Under the pieces are notes generated by a model that saw only the letters and a list, made by a program, of their open reading frames with translations, had not been told where the DNA came from and did not search any database. Source: a virus. From it: 47,030 bases of DNA. Below, one piece after another: positions 24,140-32,381 of the stretch; the first letter of the stretch is position 1, and each line of letters opens with the position of its first letter. The stretch covers positions 1 through 47,030 of IMG/VR virus record IMGVR_UViG_3300048839_001326; one strand, given 5' to 3'. The translations under genes were made by a program, and so were the position numbers.

Positions 24140-24413
24140 ATTCACAATAAAACATAAAATCATCAACAAATATTGGTGTTTTTTCACCCATATATGCACC
24201 CTCAACATTAAAGTCAAAGAATTCCTCTGCTTCTTCCTTACTCATTTTGTCTCTGGTAATCAGGACTTCAATACATTTAGATGTGGAGTACACAAGTTTA
24301 TACACAGCAGTAGACTTATCAAGGGTCACACCGATTACACAGTCTTCAAATCCATCAGCAGAAAGTAATTCTTCATCTGGATACCATTCTACAATTTGTT
24401 CAAGTTTTGTCAT
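24138..24413 (-). CDS. Conserved phage hypothetical protein
   Basis: This 91-residue acidic protein contains SADGFEDCVIGV near 18-29, SKCIEVLITRD near 45-55, MSKEEAEEFFDFNVEGAYMG, and FVDDF near the end. I recall this pattern (a DGF-x-x-x-I-G-V start, a Cys-Ile strand, and a SKEEAEEFF helix before a G-A-Y-x-G turn) from small unannotated proteins in many unrelated phages. No catalytic function is known to me. It overlaps the upstream membrane protein by 14 bases and is last in the minus-strand run. Confidence 0.7.
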   Translation of the reverse strand: MTKLEQIVEWYPDEELLSADGFEDCVIGVTLDKSTAVYKLVYSTSKCIEVLITRDKMSKEEAEEFFDFNVEGAYMGEKTPIFVDDFMFYCE

Positions 24414-24642
24414 TTATTTTCTTTTTTATTTTTTCAAGTTCTTCAACCAATTTTTTATGCTGTTCTTTGGATTGAATACCTAAGTCATCACCATATTCCT
24501 TAAATATGTCAATCACGAAGACAATGAATTCCTTTTCTTTGTCAGAAAAATAGGTGGTTTTCCTGACAAGAAAATATAGTGATATTACAAGTAGTAATAC
24601 TATTACCACTAATATTAATATCACTATATACAGTATAAACAT
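24400..24642 (-). CDS. Small N-terminal membrane-anchored protein
   Basis: The 80-residue product begins with a strongly hydrophobic segment (residues 2-25, Ile/Val/Leu-rich), then a basic residue pair (VRK). A charged helix follows, ending in a Lys-rich tail. It is probably anchored in the inner membrane with the C-terminal helix in the cytoplasm. It is four bases downstream of the zinc-ribbon gene and overlaps the following gene. Function unknown; the membrane anchor and short length would also fit a lysis or exclusion factor. Confidence 0.6.
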   Translation of the reverse strand: MFILYIVILILVVIVLLLVISLYFLVRKTTYFSDKEKEFIVFVIDIFKEYGDDLGIQSKEQHKKLVEELEKIKKKINDKT

Positions 24643-24646
24643 TCAA

Positions 24647-25180
24647 TTATTTAAGTTTCTTTTCTCTTACTTTGGCAATATGTGCTTCACCAATAACCTT
24701 ATCCCAAGGAATTGGTGTGCCATTATCCATAAAATCTTGGAAATAGTCTTGCATTTTGTAAAACCAACGTGTTTCCTGATTCATTCCATTATAAACCAAA
24801 CCACGTTCTTTCCACGTATCACCCCAACGTTTCTCATCTTCGAAAAGTTGAATTTCAACGTCTTCCATTGTTTCTCTTAATTCATCTAAGAGGTTAACAT
24901 CTTTTAATCTTTCATCCATTATAATTTGTCGTTTATTAAAATCAAAGACTCTGGCGATATTTTCATCAAAATTATCAGTAAGACCTTCTAATAATCCCGA
25001 TGATTTCCATTTTTTTATGATTTTTTCTTTTTCATCTTCTGAAATATCACCAACATGTATTTTGAACACCTTATTTATTTCATTATTTCCAACAATATTC
25101 CAGTAATCTTTCATACAAGTACATCCTGAAGTTGCATGTAAGCACGTGGGGCAATAGCCACCTGTTTTAAAATCGTTCAT
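24647..25180 (-). CDS. Hypothetical protein with N-terminal zinc-ribbon-like motif
   Basis: This 177-residue protein begins with CPTC at residues 9-12, followed by CTC at 20-22, a plausible four-cysteine zinc site. A segment KVFKIHVGDISEDEKEKII follows, then an acidic helical stretch. The C-terminus is Trp-rich (RWGDTWKERG, then WFYKMQDYFQDF and IPWDKVIGEAHIAKVRE). I do not recognise the family. It starts two bases after the stop of the GIY-YIG endonuclease and probably shares its late-type start or readthrough from the thyA unit. Confidence 0.6.
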   Translation of the reverse strand: MNDFKTGGYCPTCLHATSGCTCMKDYWNIVGNNEINKVFKIHVGDISEDEKEKIIKKWKSSGLLEGLTDNFDENIARVFDFNKRQIIMDERLKDVNLLDELRETMEDVEIQLFEDEKRWGDTWKERGLVYNGMNQETRWFYKMQDYFQDFMDNGTPIPWDKVIGEAHIAKVREKKLK

Positions 25181-25182
25181 TA

Positions 25183-25914
25183 TTACAAATATTTATAATT
25201 TTCAAATTTCTTATTTTTTGATTTTAATCTCCATAATATTGTTGCTATAGGTGTACCTAATTTAATATGAGCATCACCGAGAGAAAAGTATTCGACATCA
25301 TCAATCATAAATTTAATATTTTGTGTACCATTATACTTTCCTTTTCGTAGTTCAGATAGTTCTCTTTTAGTTTTTTCGGTATGATGTTTATTATAAAATG
25401 GATTATTTTCACCATTTCTTGGTAGACATTCAATACAATATTTATGTTCGGACGCAATTTGTTTACCACAGACACAATATTTGATTGAAACACCTCCACT
25501 CCATTTTCCATTATTTTCTTTAGGTCTTGACCATATTCTCTTTCTATCATTATCAGACATTTCATCAATTCTTCTTCTATTACTAACTTTTCTTTCACAA
25601 ATAATGTCATTTCGATTTGGGTGATTAGTTAAATTATCACCACCAGATGCTTGTCTACCAATATTATATTCTGGTTTTAAATCTAAATAATTTTGTTCAG
25701 TAATTAATAAATTATTTTCATCACATATCTCAACTACTACAAATTCAAAATTTTCTTCACCATATTTATTCCATGCCCTCTGCAAGACAATATTCTCATG
25801 TCTGTTATGTTTTAGTTGAGATTTATGTCTCGCCCATCGTCTTTTAATGTTTTTTGCTGAACCATAATAACATTTATTGTTTATTTTATTTCTGATTTTA
25901 TATATTCCAGTCAT
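25183..25914 (-). CDS. GIY-YIG homing endonuclease (Seg/I-TevI-like)
   Basis: This 243-residue site-specific DNA endonuclease promotes its own spread. The GIY-YIG catalytic domain spans residues 1-90, with GIY at 3-5, YYG at 16-18, the catalytic Arg in IKRRWARH (about 23-30) and Glu in TEQNYL near 73. A Cys pair motif (YCVCG...YCIEC, about 139-158) may bind zinc. A NUMOD3-like DNA-binding segment follows (GENNPFYNKHHTEKTKREL). The C-terminus resembles the small helix-turn-helix of intron-encoded nucleases (YFSLGDAHIKLG, then IATILWRLKSKN). It lies between thyA and the next gene with no intron visible, so it appears free-standing. It carries its own late-type motif, as T4 seg genes often carry their own promoters. 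Confidence 0.92.
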   Translation of the reverse strand: MTGIYKIRNKINNKCYYGSAKNIKRRWARHKSQLKHNRHENIVLQRAWNKYGEENFEFVVVEICDENNLLITEQNYLDLKPEYNIGRQASGGDNLTNHPNRNDIICERKVSNRRRIDEMSDNDRKRIWSRPKENNGKWSGGVSIKYCVCGKQIASEHKYCIECLPRNGENNPFYNKHHTEKTKRELSELRKGKYNGTQNIKFMIDDVEYFSLGDAHIKLGTPIATILWRLKSKNKKFENYKYL

Positions 25915-25928
25915 AACATTTCTTTCAT

Positions 25929-25938
25929 CATAAATACT
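25929..25938 (-). promoter_or_regulatory. Late-type motif AGTATTTATG, minus strand
   Basis: Ends 14 bases before the GIY-YIG ATG at 25914. It separates the endonuclease from the early-type nucleotide-metabolism unit upstream. Confidence 0.5.
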
Positions 25939-25965
25939 CCAATAATGAAAAATTGAATGGTAGTC

Positions 25966-27024
25966 CTACACCTTTTTTAAACCCACAGATAATTCGAATT
26001 TAATTGTTGGGTGCGAGACATAATCAACTAACTCAAAATCATCAATAGTTAATAATAAAATATCTTCAAGTGAATTTAACTCCTTATTTATTACCATTTG
26101 AGGTAACTTATATGGTTCTCTTTTTAATTGTTCATTAACTCCATCGAGTTGATTAACATAAATATGTGTATCACCACCAATCCAAGTAGCAACACCCGCA
26201 ATCATATTACTTGCTTTCGCAAATATCATTAATAGTAATGACATTGACGCTAAATTATATGGACAACCAAGCGGTGTATCTACCGACCTTTGATACATGT
26301 TCAAGTCGAGATAGAATTTCGGAACATTAGTATTATTTAATACCATATCAACATCTTTTTTAATAAGAGGTAATAATGGCTTAAATTCATTGAAATACCA
26401 TTCAACTCTTTCTTTTTGACTCAAAGGTCTTACAATAAACTGATAAAGAAGGTGACATGGTGGAAGTGCCATTTCCTTAAAATCTGATTTCTGCCACGCA
26501 TCAATTATATGATACCTGCTATAAGGATTTGACTTCAAACCTTCGATAACCTCTTTTATTTGGTCAACACCATTCTGATTACGCCATTGATAACCATAGA
26601 CTTTACCTAAATCACCTATCATATATTCTCCATGTCCTTTCCACGGAAATGGGTAAAGGGCACGATTTTGTTTAACTTCTGTGATAAATTCTTCAATTGA
26701 ATCGCATTTTCTATTGCCGATAACATCTTTACCTTCTTCTTCCCACCATTTCAAATACCAGCGATAAGCATCACCATTCCAGATGTTCACGTTGTTATCA
26801 ACAAGATATTTAATGTTTGTATCACCTCTGAGAAACCAAAGAAGTTCATGTACAATGCCTTTCCAGTACATTTTCTTTGTGGTTAGCAGTGGAAATCCTT
26901 CTTGTAAATCCATTTTAATCACACCGTGTGATATACCTATGGTATTTGGCATATTTGCTCTACCACTTTCCTTTTCCACACCGTTATCAACGATGTTTTG
27001 TAATAAGTCCAGATATTGTTTCAT
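25966..27024 (-). CDS. thyA: Thymidylate synthase ThyA
   Basis: This enzyme converts dUMP to dTMP using methylenetetrahydrofolate, supplying phage DNA synthesis. The catalytic Cys is C190 in LPPCHLLYQF. Other family motifs are FPLLTTKKMYWKGIVHELLW (44-63), GDLGKVYGYQWRN (137-149), YQRSVDTPLGCPYNLAS and GDTHIYVNQ. At 352 residues it is longer than E. coli ThyA (264). Extra length lies after residue 88 and again between 200 and 240, just after the catalytic loop. The phosphate-binding loop reads GRANMPNT instead of the common DRTGTG, keeping an Arg but losing the Gly pair. The gene overlaps the upstream small gene as TAATG and belongs to the dUTPase/MazG operon. Confidence 0.95.
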   Translation of the reverse strand: MKQYLDLLQNIVDNGVEKESGRANMPNTIGISHGVIKMDLQEGFPLLTTKKMYWKGIVHELLWFLRGDTNIKYLVDNNVNIWNGDAYRWYLKWWEEEGKDVIGNRKCDSIEEFITEVKQNRALYPFPWKGHGEYMIGDLGKVYGYQWRNQNGVDQIKEVIEGLKSNPYSRYHIIDAWQKSDFKEMALPPCHLLYQFIVRPLSQKERVEWYFNEFKPLLPLIKKDVDMVLNNTNVPKFYLDLNMYQRSVDTPLGCPYNLASMSLLLMIFAKASNMIAGVATWIGGDTHIYVNQLDGVNEQLKREPYKLPQMVINKELNSLEDILLLTIDDFELVDYVSHPTIKFELSVGLKKV

Positions 27025-27233
27025 TACGTCAATACAGTTTTATTCTTTGACTTACTCAATGTCTCGATTTCACGTTCAATACGTTTTTTATCACCATCTG
27101 TAAGTGCGACCATGTTACTGGTAGTCTTACCATTTATTTTTTCTGGCTTTGTGCCACGCACCAATTGTGCTTCAAGTGCTTTTCTTGCACTTTCTCTTCT
27201 AATTCTGATTCCAGTTGTACCCTTCATAATCAA
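27024..27233 (-). CDS. Small basic hypothetical protein
   Basis: This 69-residue protein is very basic (many Lys/Arg) with a helical start (RIRRESARKALEAQLVRG) and end (KKRIEREIETLSKSK). Its TAA overlaps the thyA ATG (TAATG), indicating coupling. An ATG two codons later is an alternative start. Possibly nucleic-acid binding by charge; function unknown. Confidence 0.55.
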   Translation of the reverse strand: MIMKGTTGIRIRRESARKALEAQLVRGTKPEKINGKTTSNMVALTDGDKKRIEREIETLSKSKNKTVLT

Positions 27234-27255
27234 GATTTATTAATATTATTATTAT

Positions 27256-27732
27256 TTATTTACTACCAGTTGACCCGAAGCCACCATCACCACGTTCAGT
27301 ATCTGATAGTTCTTGTGCTTCAACTAATGTTATTTTTGGAATTTCCATGAATACTATTTGTGCCACACGGTCACCAATATTGTAGCGTTTATTTTCATCA
27401 AACATGAAATCAAAACCACGTTCGTCAATCACAATGTCCTTGATATTATTATTGATAATTGGTGTGAATCTACACATTATTTCTCCCCGATATGATGCAT
27501 CAATTACACCAACACCGTTTTTAAGCATCAAATCATATTTGGTGACTGAACTTCTGGGAAACACTAATCCAACATACCCTTCAGGTATTTCAACGGCAAT
27601 TCCAGTTCCGTATTGAATGAAATTCTCATTTTCATCAATTGTTGTCGCAAATAAATCAAAACCAGCGTCAATATCAATGGCTTTGTATGGTGTTTTTGCT
27701 TCCGGTATTAATTTTTTAAATCTGATTTCCAT
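27256..27732 (-). CDS. dut: dUTP pyrophosphatase
   Basis: This trimeric enzyme hydrolyses dUTP to dUMP, keeping uracil out of DNA and feeding thymidylate synthase encoded two genes downstream. All five motifs are visible: I DIDAGFDL (19-26), II PRSS (59-62), III GVIDASYRGEI (75-85) with the catalytic Asp, IV GDRVAQIVF (120-128) and V RGDGGFGSTG (147-156). At 158 residues it has the standard length, plus a short loop near 105-115. It overlaps the end of the upstream gene by 17 bases. Confidence 0.95.
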   Translation of the reverse strand: MEIRFKKLIPEAKTPYKAIDIDAGFDLFATTIDENENFIQYGTGIAVEIPEGYVGLVFPRSSVTKYDLMLKNGVGVIDASYRGEIMCRFTPIINNNIKDIVIDERGFDFMFDENKRYNIGDRVAQIVFMEIPKITLVEAQELSDTERGDGGFGSTGSK

Positions 27733-28108
27733 TATTTTTCTTTTTACTTGCTAATGCCTCAACATTTGAAGCATATATTATGCTTTTACTTAATTGTTTA
27801 ATATCAAGATGATGTCTATTATACATTTTACCGTCTTTCCATCTTTCAACCATTACACCATGATTGGGTTGATACGGGATGATTCTGATTTCATCAAATT
27901 GTAAATCTTCATATCCACTTTCGTGTTTAATCTGGATAATATCGCCTTTTCGATAAACCGAAACATATTTCCCCTTTCCAGTATCTGGCAACATTGTACC
28001 ATCAAATGCACCCATTTTCCATCCATACAGGATTTTATAAAAAAGTTTTTTATAATCTTGTTTTAACCAAGACCACCAAAATCTTCTTAATGACCAATTA
28101 TATCTCAT
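27716..28108 (-). CDS. Hypothetical protein with Trp-rich N-terminus
   Basis: The 130-residue protein starts with an aromatic and basic segment (RRFWWSWLKQDYKKLFYK). A beta-rich central part (GKYVSVYRKGDIIQIKH, DEIRIIPYQ) and a Lys-rich tail follow. The aromatic-basic start could associate peripherally with membranes but is not a clear transmembrane helix. It lies two bases after the MazG-like gene and overlaps dut. Function unknown. Confidence 0.6.
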   Translation of the reverse strand: MRYNWSLRRFWWSWLKQDYKKLFYKILYGWKMGAFDGTMLPDTGKGKYVSVYRKGDIIQIKHESGYEDLQFDEIRIIPYQPNHGVMVERWKDGKMYNRHHLDIKQLSKSIIYASNVEALASKKKNNGNQI

Positions 28109-28110
28109 GA

Positions 28111-28491
28111 TTATCGATTATCTCCACTTCCATGTAATGTACCTCTGTCACGTCTACCCTTTAATTTCTCAATATTTCCGGTGGCAACGTCTTCCAAACT
28201 AATTTCAAGATTATCGCACATTGATGCTACATACCAAAGTATATCACCCAATTCTTTTTTTATTTCAATGACGTGTTCACGTGTAATTTTACCGCCATTA
28301 TCACGTATAATTTTCTTTATTTTACCCTGAACTTCACCCGCTTCACCCAATCCCAAACCATCATAAGCCACCGCAAGTAGTAATTTTACATCTTTTGGGG
28401 TATCTGGATGTTCTTCGATAAATTTATCTAAAGATATTTTAAGAAAATTTGCTTCTTTCTGATATTCGTTAAACGTTGTTATCATTCTCAC
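28111..28491 (-). CDS. MazG-like nucleotide pyrophosphohydrolase
   Basis: This 126-residue single-domain MazG-type enzyme would hydrolyse (d)NTPs or an alarmone to the monophosphate. The metal site fits the family pattern ExxE...ExxD: E50-A-G-E53 and E80-L-G-D83, with LGDILWYVASMCD following. It sits in an operon with dUTPase and thymidylate synthase, consistent with nucleotide-pool control. Phage MazG proteins have also been proposed to lower ppGpp; the sequence does not distinguish these substrates. It overlaps the upstream gene by 23 bases. Confidence 0.88.
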   Translation of the reverse strand: MRMITTFNEYQKEANFLKISLDKFIEEHPDTPKDVKLLLAVAYDGLGLGEAGEVQGKIKKIIRDNGGKITREHVIEIKKELGDILWYVASMCDNLEISLEDVATGNIEKLKGRRDRGTLHGSGDNR

Positions 28492-28783
28492 TTAAATTTT
28501 TAAACTCTTCAATCATTTTTTGAATATTTTCAACGCTTTCTCCGGTTTCAATCGCATTGGTCATGTTTTTTACAAACACTTCTTCCATGTTTTTATTTAA
28601 ATTTTCTAAATCTCTGAGTTTATTTAGTGCGAAATTTGCCTGAGAACCACTATCCATTTCAATATATGAAAACAATTCGTGATTTATTGGGTGTTTCTGT
28701 CTATAATTATCAGGATTTGCATAAAAAGATAATGCTTGTTTAAGCATTTCAATTATGTTTTGATAGTCTTCCATACTATTCAT
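28469..28783 (-). CDS. Small acidic helical hypothetical protein
   Basis: The 104-residue product is helical and acidic with no recognised domain. Two Met/Glu/Asn-rich helices at about 65-100 suggest a helical bundle or coiled coil. It overlaps its upstream neighbour by 8 bases and the MazG-like gene by 23, so it is embedded in the nucleotide operon. Function unknown. Confidence 0.55.
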   Translation of the reverse strand: MNSMEDYQNIIEMLKQALSFYANPDNYRQKHPINHELFSYIEMDSGSQANFALNKLRDLENLNKNMEEVFVKNMTNAIETGESVENIQKMIEEFKNLSENDNNV

Positions 28784-29111
28784 TATCTTCGGCTTTATTT
28801 TCTTCGATTATTTGTCTAACTTCGTTTATTTCCGTAGGATATAGTGTAAATTCCTTACGATAAGGATATTTTGTCTTGTTATTTATGTACTGGTGAAAGA
28901 ATTTTCCATGAGATTCGGCTTCCTCAAATTCTTCATAAAAATCCGGTGATATGTTTCCATATGAATACGTATGACCCCTGCTAAAAGCAATATAAAGTCT
29001 CTGCATTGCAGGAAAATATGTGGTTTTTAGTATGTTATCTGATTTAAAAATTGATTCTATGTATCCAATACTATCATCTTCATTTTTAACTTCTTTGCGT
29101 TCTACAAGCAT
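28776..29111 (-). CDS. KTSC-domain protein
   Basis: This 111-residue protein contains a segment that fits the KTSC domain. A strand (LYIAFSRGHTYSYG, about 38-51) is followed by ISPDFYEEFEEAESHGKFFHQYI, with the typical Tyr, Phe and Ser-x-Gly positions. KTSC is a small domain of uncertain, possibly nucleic-acid-related function found in phages and bacteria. This is the first gene of the minus-strand operon and begins 20 bases after a Bacteroidota-type TATATTTG element, suggesting early expression. Confidence 0.7.
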   Translation of the reverse strand: MLVERKEVKNEDDSIGYIESIFKSDNILKTTYFPAMQRLYIAFSRGHTYSYGNISPDFYEEFEEAESHGKFFHQYINNKTKYPYRKEFTLYPTEINEVRQIIEENKAEDNE

Positions 29112-29131
29112 AATGACATATTTTTAGAAAA

Positions 29132-29162
29132 CAAATATAGTGCATTAAGAATTAAAGTGCAA
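29132..29162 (-). promoter_or_regulatory. Bacteroidota-type early promoter candidate for nucleotide operon
   Basis: On the minus strand TTG (29160-29162), 20 bases, then TATATTTG (29132-29139) match the -33/-7 layout of the Bacteroidota primary sigma. The -7 box ends 20 bases before the ATG at 29111. It is the best of three such elements here. Confidence 0.6.
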
Positions 29163-29163
29163 G

Positions 29164-29173
29164 AGTATTTATA
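29164..29173 (+). promoter_or_regulatory. Late-type motif AGTATTTATA
   Basis: Ends 14 bases before the ATG at 29188 and lies one base from the divergent early promoter, so the two cannot easily be occupied at once. Confidence 0.6.
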
Positions 29174-29187
29174 ATAAAAAAGAATAA

Positions 29188-29952
29188 ATGTCACTTCCAA
29201 AAAAAGTAAAACTTACTCTGGACACTAATCCACCAAGTGTTGGTACAGAATACCTTAAATATGGTATGGATAGAATTGAAGAACTTATGCGTCAGACCGA
29301 CACAAAAACTAAATTCTTACCAAGAACCATTGCATTTGAAGATTTAGACCAAGCTGTTTTTGATTATGTCAATCAGGACAACATGAAATGTGTGATTGAC
29401 AACAAAATCGTCCCGACATTTTATCTTGATAATGACCGTTGGGGAGAATTTAGTAAGACATGGAAGTTCATGGATAATGATAATAACGTACCAACCCCAT
29501 ATATTACGGTGAGACGTATTGATAAACAACCCGGAACTCGTATTGGTGGTAAGTATCGTGTTCCACAGGCACGCAAGTTCAGATATATGAACGTTCCTAT
29601 ACTGGATAATGGTGAAGTTATTTACTTGCAATTCAGAATGCCAGAACCCGTGAATGTTGACTTAATCTATGAAGCAGCATTATTCACCAAATACAGGGTT
29701 GATGTGAACCAGTACGATGAACAGGTTTTAAGAAATTTTGCCAGTCGTCAAGACTATTTGTTTGTAAAAGGAAATCCACTTCCATTACATTTTGAGGGAT
29801 TTGCAGAGAGCAACCCGATTGAAAACATTGACGGTGATAGATTCTTCGTATCTAAGTACGCACTTAAAGTTCTTGGTTTTATTCAGGACGAAAAAGAATT
29901 TGAGATAGTTAAAACGACCAGAAAACCAAAAATTGGTTACGTTATATCATAA
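29188..29952 (+). CDS. Tail sheath stabiliser / tail-completion protein (gp15-like candidate)
   Basis: This 254-residue protein is close to the length of T4 gp15 (272), which caps the tail and joins it to the neck. A central strand-rich region (RKFRYMNVPILDNGEVIYLQFRMP in two blocks) is followed by VNVDLIYEAALFTKYRVDVNQYDEQVLRNFA. That resembles the gp15-family pattern in which a strand with a Thr-Lys-Tyr turn leads to a helix ending EQ-x-L-x-x-F. The late-type motif supports a virion role. Identification is by pattern and by the absence of another gp15 candidate in the window. Confidence 0.5.
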   Translation: MSLPKKVKLTLDTNPPSVGTEYLKYGMDRIEELMRQTDTKTKFLPRTIAFEDLDQAVFDYVNQDNMKCVIDNKIVPTFYLDNDRWGEFSKTWKFMDNDNNVPTPYITVRRIDKQPGTRIGGKYRVPQARKFRYMNVPILDNGEVIYLQFRMPEPVNVDLIYEAALFTKYRVDVNQYDEQVLRNFASRQDYLFVKGNPLPLHFEGFAESNPIENIDGDRFFVSKYALKVLGFIQDEKEFEIVKTTRKPKIGYVIS

Positions 29953-30737
29953 GTTCCGTCTTCAAAGTTAAACGTATTGCCACTTGGGTAATCTTGTGCT
30001 TTACTATTGAATTTATCAAAAGTGTTATTTACCTTATCACTATATTCTGTGTTGGTTGTGTAAGGTATTTCTTTTGCAATCATGTTTGGAGATGAGGAAG
30101 TGATAAATCTCCATGTCTTTGCAGTTAAATTTAATTCAGTTTTATAATATAGTTTTTCTGGTGATAAGAGCATACTACTATTATCATTATTAAAAAATAA
30201 CTGAATTTTTCCGGTTTTAGCATTATAAAAACTGAATTTACTATATCCAATCACCGTTGTTCCTGTGAAAGAATTAATATAATTAATGGGAACATAAAAA
30301 TTATAAAATTGTGAGGTGATGATTTTATAATTGGCTGTCTTACTTGTACCAGTTACCAATTTGGTTTGGTACGTTGAAAATATTTTATTTTGATTATATG
30401 GGTCGAACGAATCATAAAAATCCAGAATAAAAAAACTATTGGTTATTTTTCCATTACTTGGATTTATTTCTGCTGAAGCAAATCCGGCATATGTAAAATT
30501 TGTACTATAATTCGAGCCATTATAAAACTGAAACTGCATTGTTGAGTTTGTTGTGGTGTAATATTTAAACCTTCTCACCTCAATATCGTTCTCCGGGTTA
30601 ACCAAATTTGTTGCAGAAAATGATGTAAGTTTTTCAATTTCCTGCTGATATCCCGAAAATCCATCAGTTATTCCAATAGGTATTTTGATATTAATATCGG
30701 TTTGATTATATTTTACAACTTCTCTGATTATAGACAT
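29937..30737 (-). CDS. Probable tail/fibre structural protein
   Basis: The 266-residue product is Asn/Ser/Thr/Tyr-rich and predicted almost entirely beta, with many aromatic strands (MQFQFYNGSNY, FTYAGFASAEI, QFYNFYVPINYI). This composition is common in tail fibre or baseplate appendage proteins. It has no signal peptide. It starts within the end of the 30728-32377 gene (10-base overlap), so the two are co-transcribed. Its end overlaps the convergent gp15-like gene by 16 bases. No family assigned. Confidence 0.55.
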   Translation of the reverse strand: MSIIREVVKYNQTDINIKIPIGITDGFSGYQQEIEKLTSFSATNLVNPENDIEVRRFKYYTTTNSTMQFQFYNGSNYSTNFTYAGFASAEINPSNGKITNSFFILDFYDSFDPYNQNKIFSTYQTKLVTGTSKTANYKIITSQFYNFYVPINYINSFTGTTVIGYSKFSFYNAKTGKIQLFFNNDNSSMLLSPEKLYYKTELNLTAKTWRFITSSSPNMIAKEIPYTTNTEYSDKVNNTFDKFNSKAQDYPSGNTFNFEDGTYDIT

Positions 30738-32377
30738 GGCTTTCCGATATTATTCAAATCACTCATAGGTGTAATGTTTAAATTCGTTGGTGTTCCAAAT
30801 TTTATGTCTTTAAATGCGGTATATGTTAAAGCATCAGTTAAGTCTGGAACTACATCAAGTATAATTGTTGAAAATAAATACCTTTTTTTATTTACAAAGG
30901 GATAATCTACCCCTATACCAGTTAATGGGTCAACATAGCCTTGAGGTAATATGGTTCTCCAGACATAATTACCACTATCCAATGCTGTTGCATAATAAGG
31001 TATTGACATTACCTGTTCATATGATGAGTTATTAATGTTTGTTTTATATATTTCATTACTAAAATATCTTAATCTAAATGGAATAAATGGATTGTATTTC
31101 CAGATAAGTGCCTTACTTGTAAAGCCATCAACATATGGTGTTCTTATGTAAAATGTTTGCGGTGTTAATTGTGCCTGATAAAAATCTGGTTTGGAATATT
31201 CTACAACATCCCCGATTTTTTCACCCGTAGTGGTTTTAACATAATCACCAATATTTAAAGAAGTTGTTGAAAACGCAACTTTTGTTGCAGTACCGCCTGT
31301 AGAAAACCTTGTAAATGAAAGGGTTTCTGCTGGTGAATTCCATTTTTTATATGCTGCATATAAAAACAACTCAGTTAATGGAAAACCAAAATTATCAACA
31401 TAATTACTAACATCAAAATCCGTATTAAAACTGAATCCATATGTTTGTTCGTTATAAATGTTGTTTGCAAAACCGACAGGAAATAATTCAAATTCATTCG
31501 GTGTTGCCACTACTTGAAAGTATCTTATGAATCCTGTATTACTTGCGCCACCAAATGTTCCGGTATACATTTTAAAATAATCCATGAAAATACTTTTATT
31601 TGTACTGTTTGCAATAATAGTGACTTTAGTTACTGGTGTACCGATAGGAACATTAACTTGATATGTTTTCAATCCAGTACTACCTGAAAGAGTATTGAAA
31701 CTATGTAATATGTTACTTCCGTTGAATAAGATTATTGTAAATAAATCTGTCCCCGGAATTAAATTCGGTAAGATGTCAACAACTGTTTCAATTGTGATAT
31801 CACCATATGCAGGAGTAGTTAATTCTTTTGATAATGTAATTAAATTAATAAAAGGATTGTTTCCAAGAACAAATTTAGCTTGATTTGTTACAGTTTGTTC
31901 AACATAACTACCAACACCAACACTGACAGTCCAACCAGCAGGATAGTCACTTGGGGTGCTTGTTATCCAATCATCAAAGTCTTCATTTACATAATAAAAT
32001 GTTGTGCTTGTACCAGTATTTCCACCAAAAGTCGTATATCCGCTAACTGCTGGTCTAACGAGATAAAAATCAAAAGAATTCAATAGGTTTTTTGAAGTTG
32101 TTAAATTCTGTAAAGGTAAAAAGAAATGTTCAAGTTTACTATATCCTGTTCTTAAACCATTTAAAAGCGACATGTATTCGATTTTACCGTAAATCCTGTA
32201 AATCTCATTTGTTTCTCTTTCAATATCAAATATTTCCGTTGCACTTAATACATTTCTGATGTCATATTCAAGAATAGGTAAACGTTTGTTTTGCAGTTCT
32301 ATTTTATTGTAACTATTCACGTTTACCGAATCAATGTTCTGATTACTATTAAGCAATATTTTGATGTTTTCATCCAT
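30728..32377 (-). CDS. Baseplate/fibre protein with inserted beta-sandwich
   Basis: This 549-residue protein has an N-terminal helical region (1-110, with LPILEYDIRNVLSATEIFD). A Gly/Thr/Ser-rich region at about 115-290 reads like a carbohydrate-binding jelly roll (EDFDDWITSTPSDYPAGW, then AYGDITIETVVDI, then GLKTYQVNVPIG, then IFMDYFKMY). A beta-rich C-terminal part follows. Such modules occur in phage receptor-binding or appendage proteins. It shares a late-type unit with the 29937 gene. The motif ends just four bases before its ATG. No named family; the sugar-binding role is inferred. Confidence 0.5.
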   Translation of the reverse strand: MDENIKILLNSNQNIDSVNVNSYNKIELQNKRLPILEYDIRNVLSATEIFDIERETNEIYRIYGKIEYMSLLNGLRTGYSKLEHFFLPLQNLTTSKNLLNSFDFYLVRPAVSGYTTFGGNTGTSTTFYYVNEDFDDWITSTPSDYPAGWTVSVGVGSYVEQTVTNQAKFVLGNNPFINLITLSKELTTPAYGDITIETVVDILPNLIPGTDLFTIILFNGSNILHSFNTLSGSTGLKTYQVNVPIGTPVTKVTIIANSTNKSIFMDYFKMYTGTFGGASNTGFIRYFQVVATPNEFELFPVGFANNIYNEQTYGFSFNTDFDVSNYVDNFGFPLTELFLYAAYKKWNSPAETLSFTRFSTGGTATKVAFSTTSLNIGDYVKTTTGEKIGDVVEYSKPDFYQAQLTPQTFYIRTPYVDGFTSKALIWKYNPFIPFRLRYFSNEIYKTNINNSSYEQVMSIPYYATALDSGNYVWRTILPQGYVDPLTGIGVDYPFVNKKRYLFSTIILDVVPDLTDALTYTAFKDIKFGTPTNLNITPMSDLNNIGKPCL

Positions 32378-32381
32378 ATCA

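Noticed and set aside
25183-25914. Group I intron hosting the GIY-YIG gene
   Set aside because: thyA and the downstream gene are both complete, so the endonuclease interrupts no exon and no intron core was recognised.
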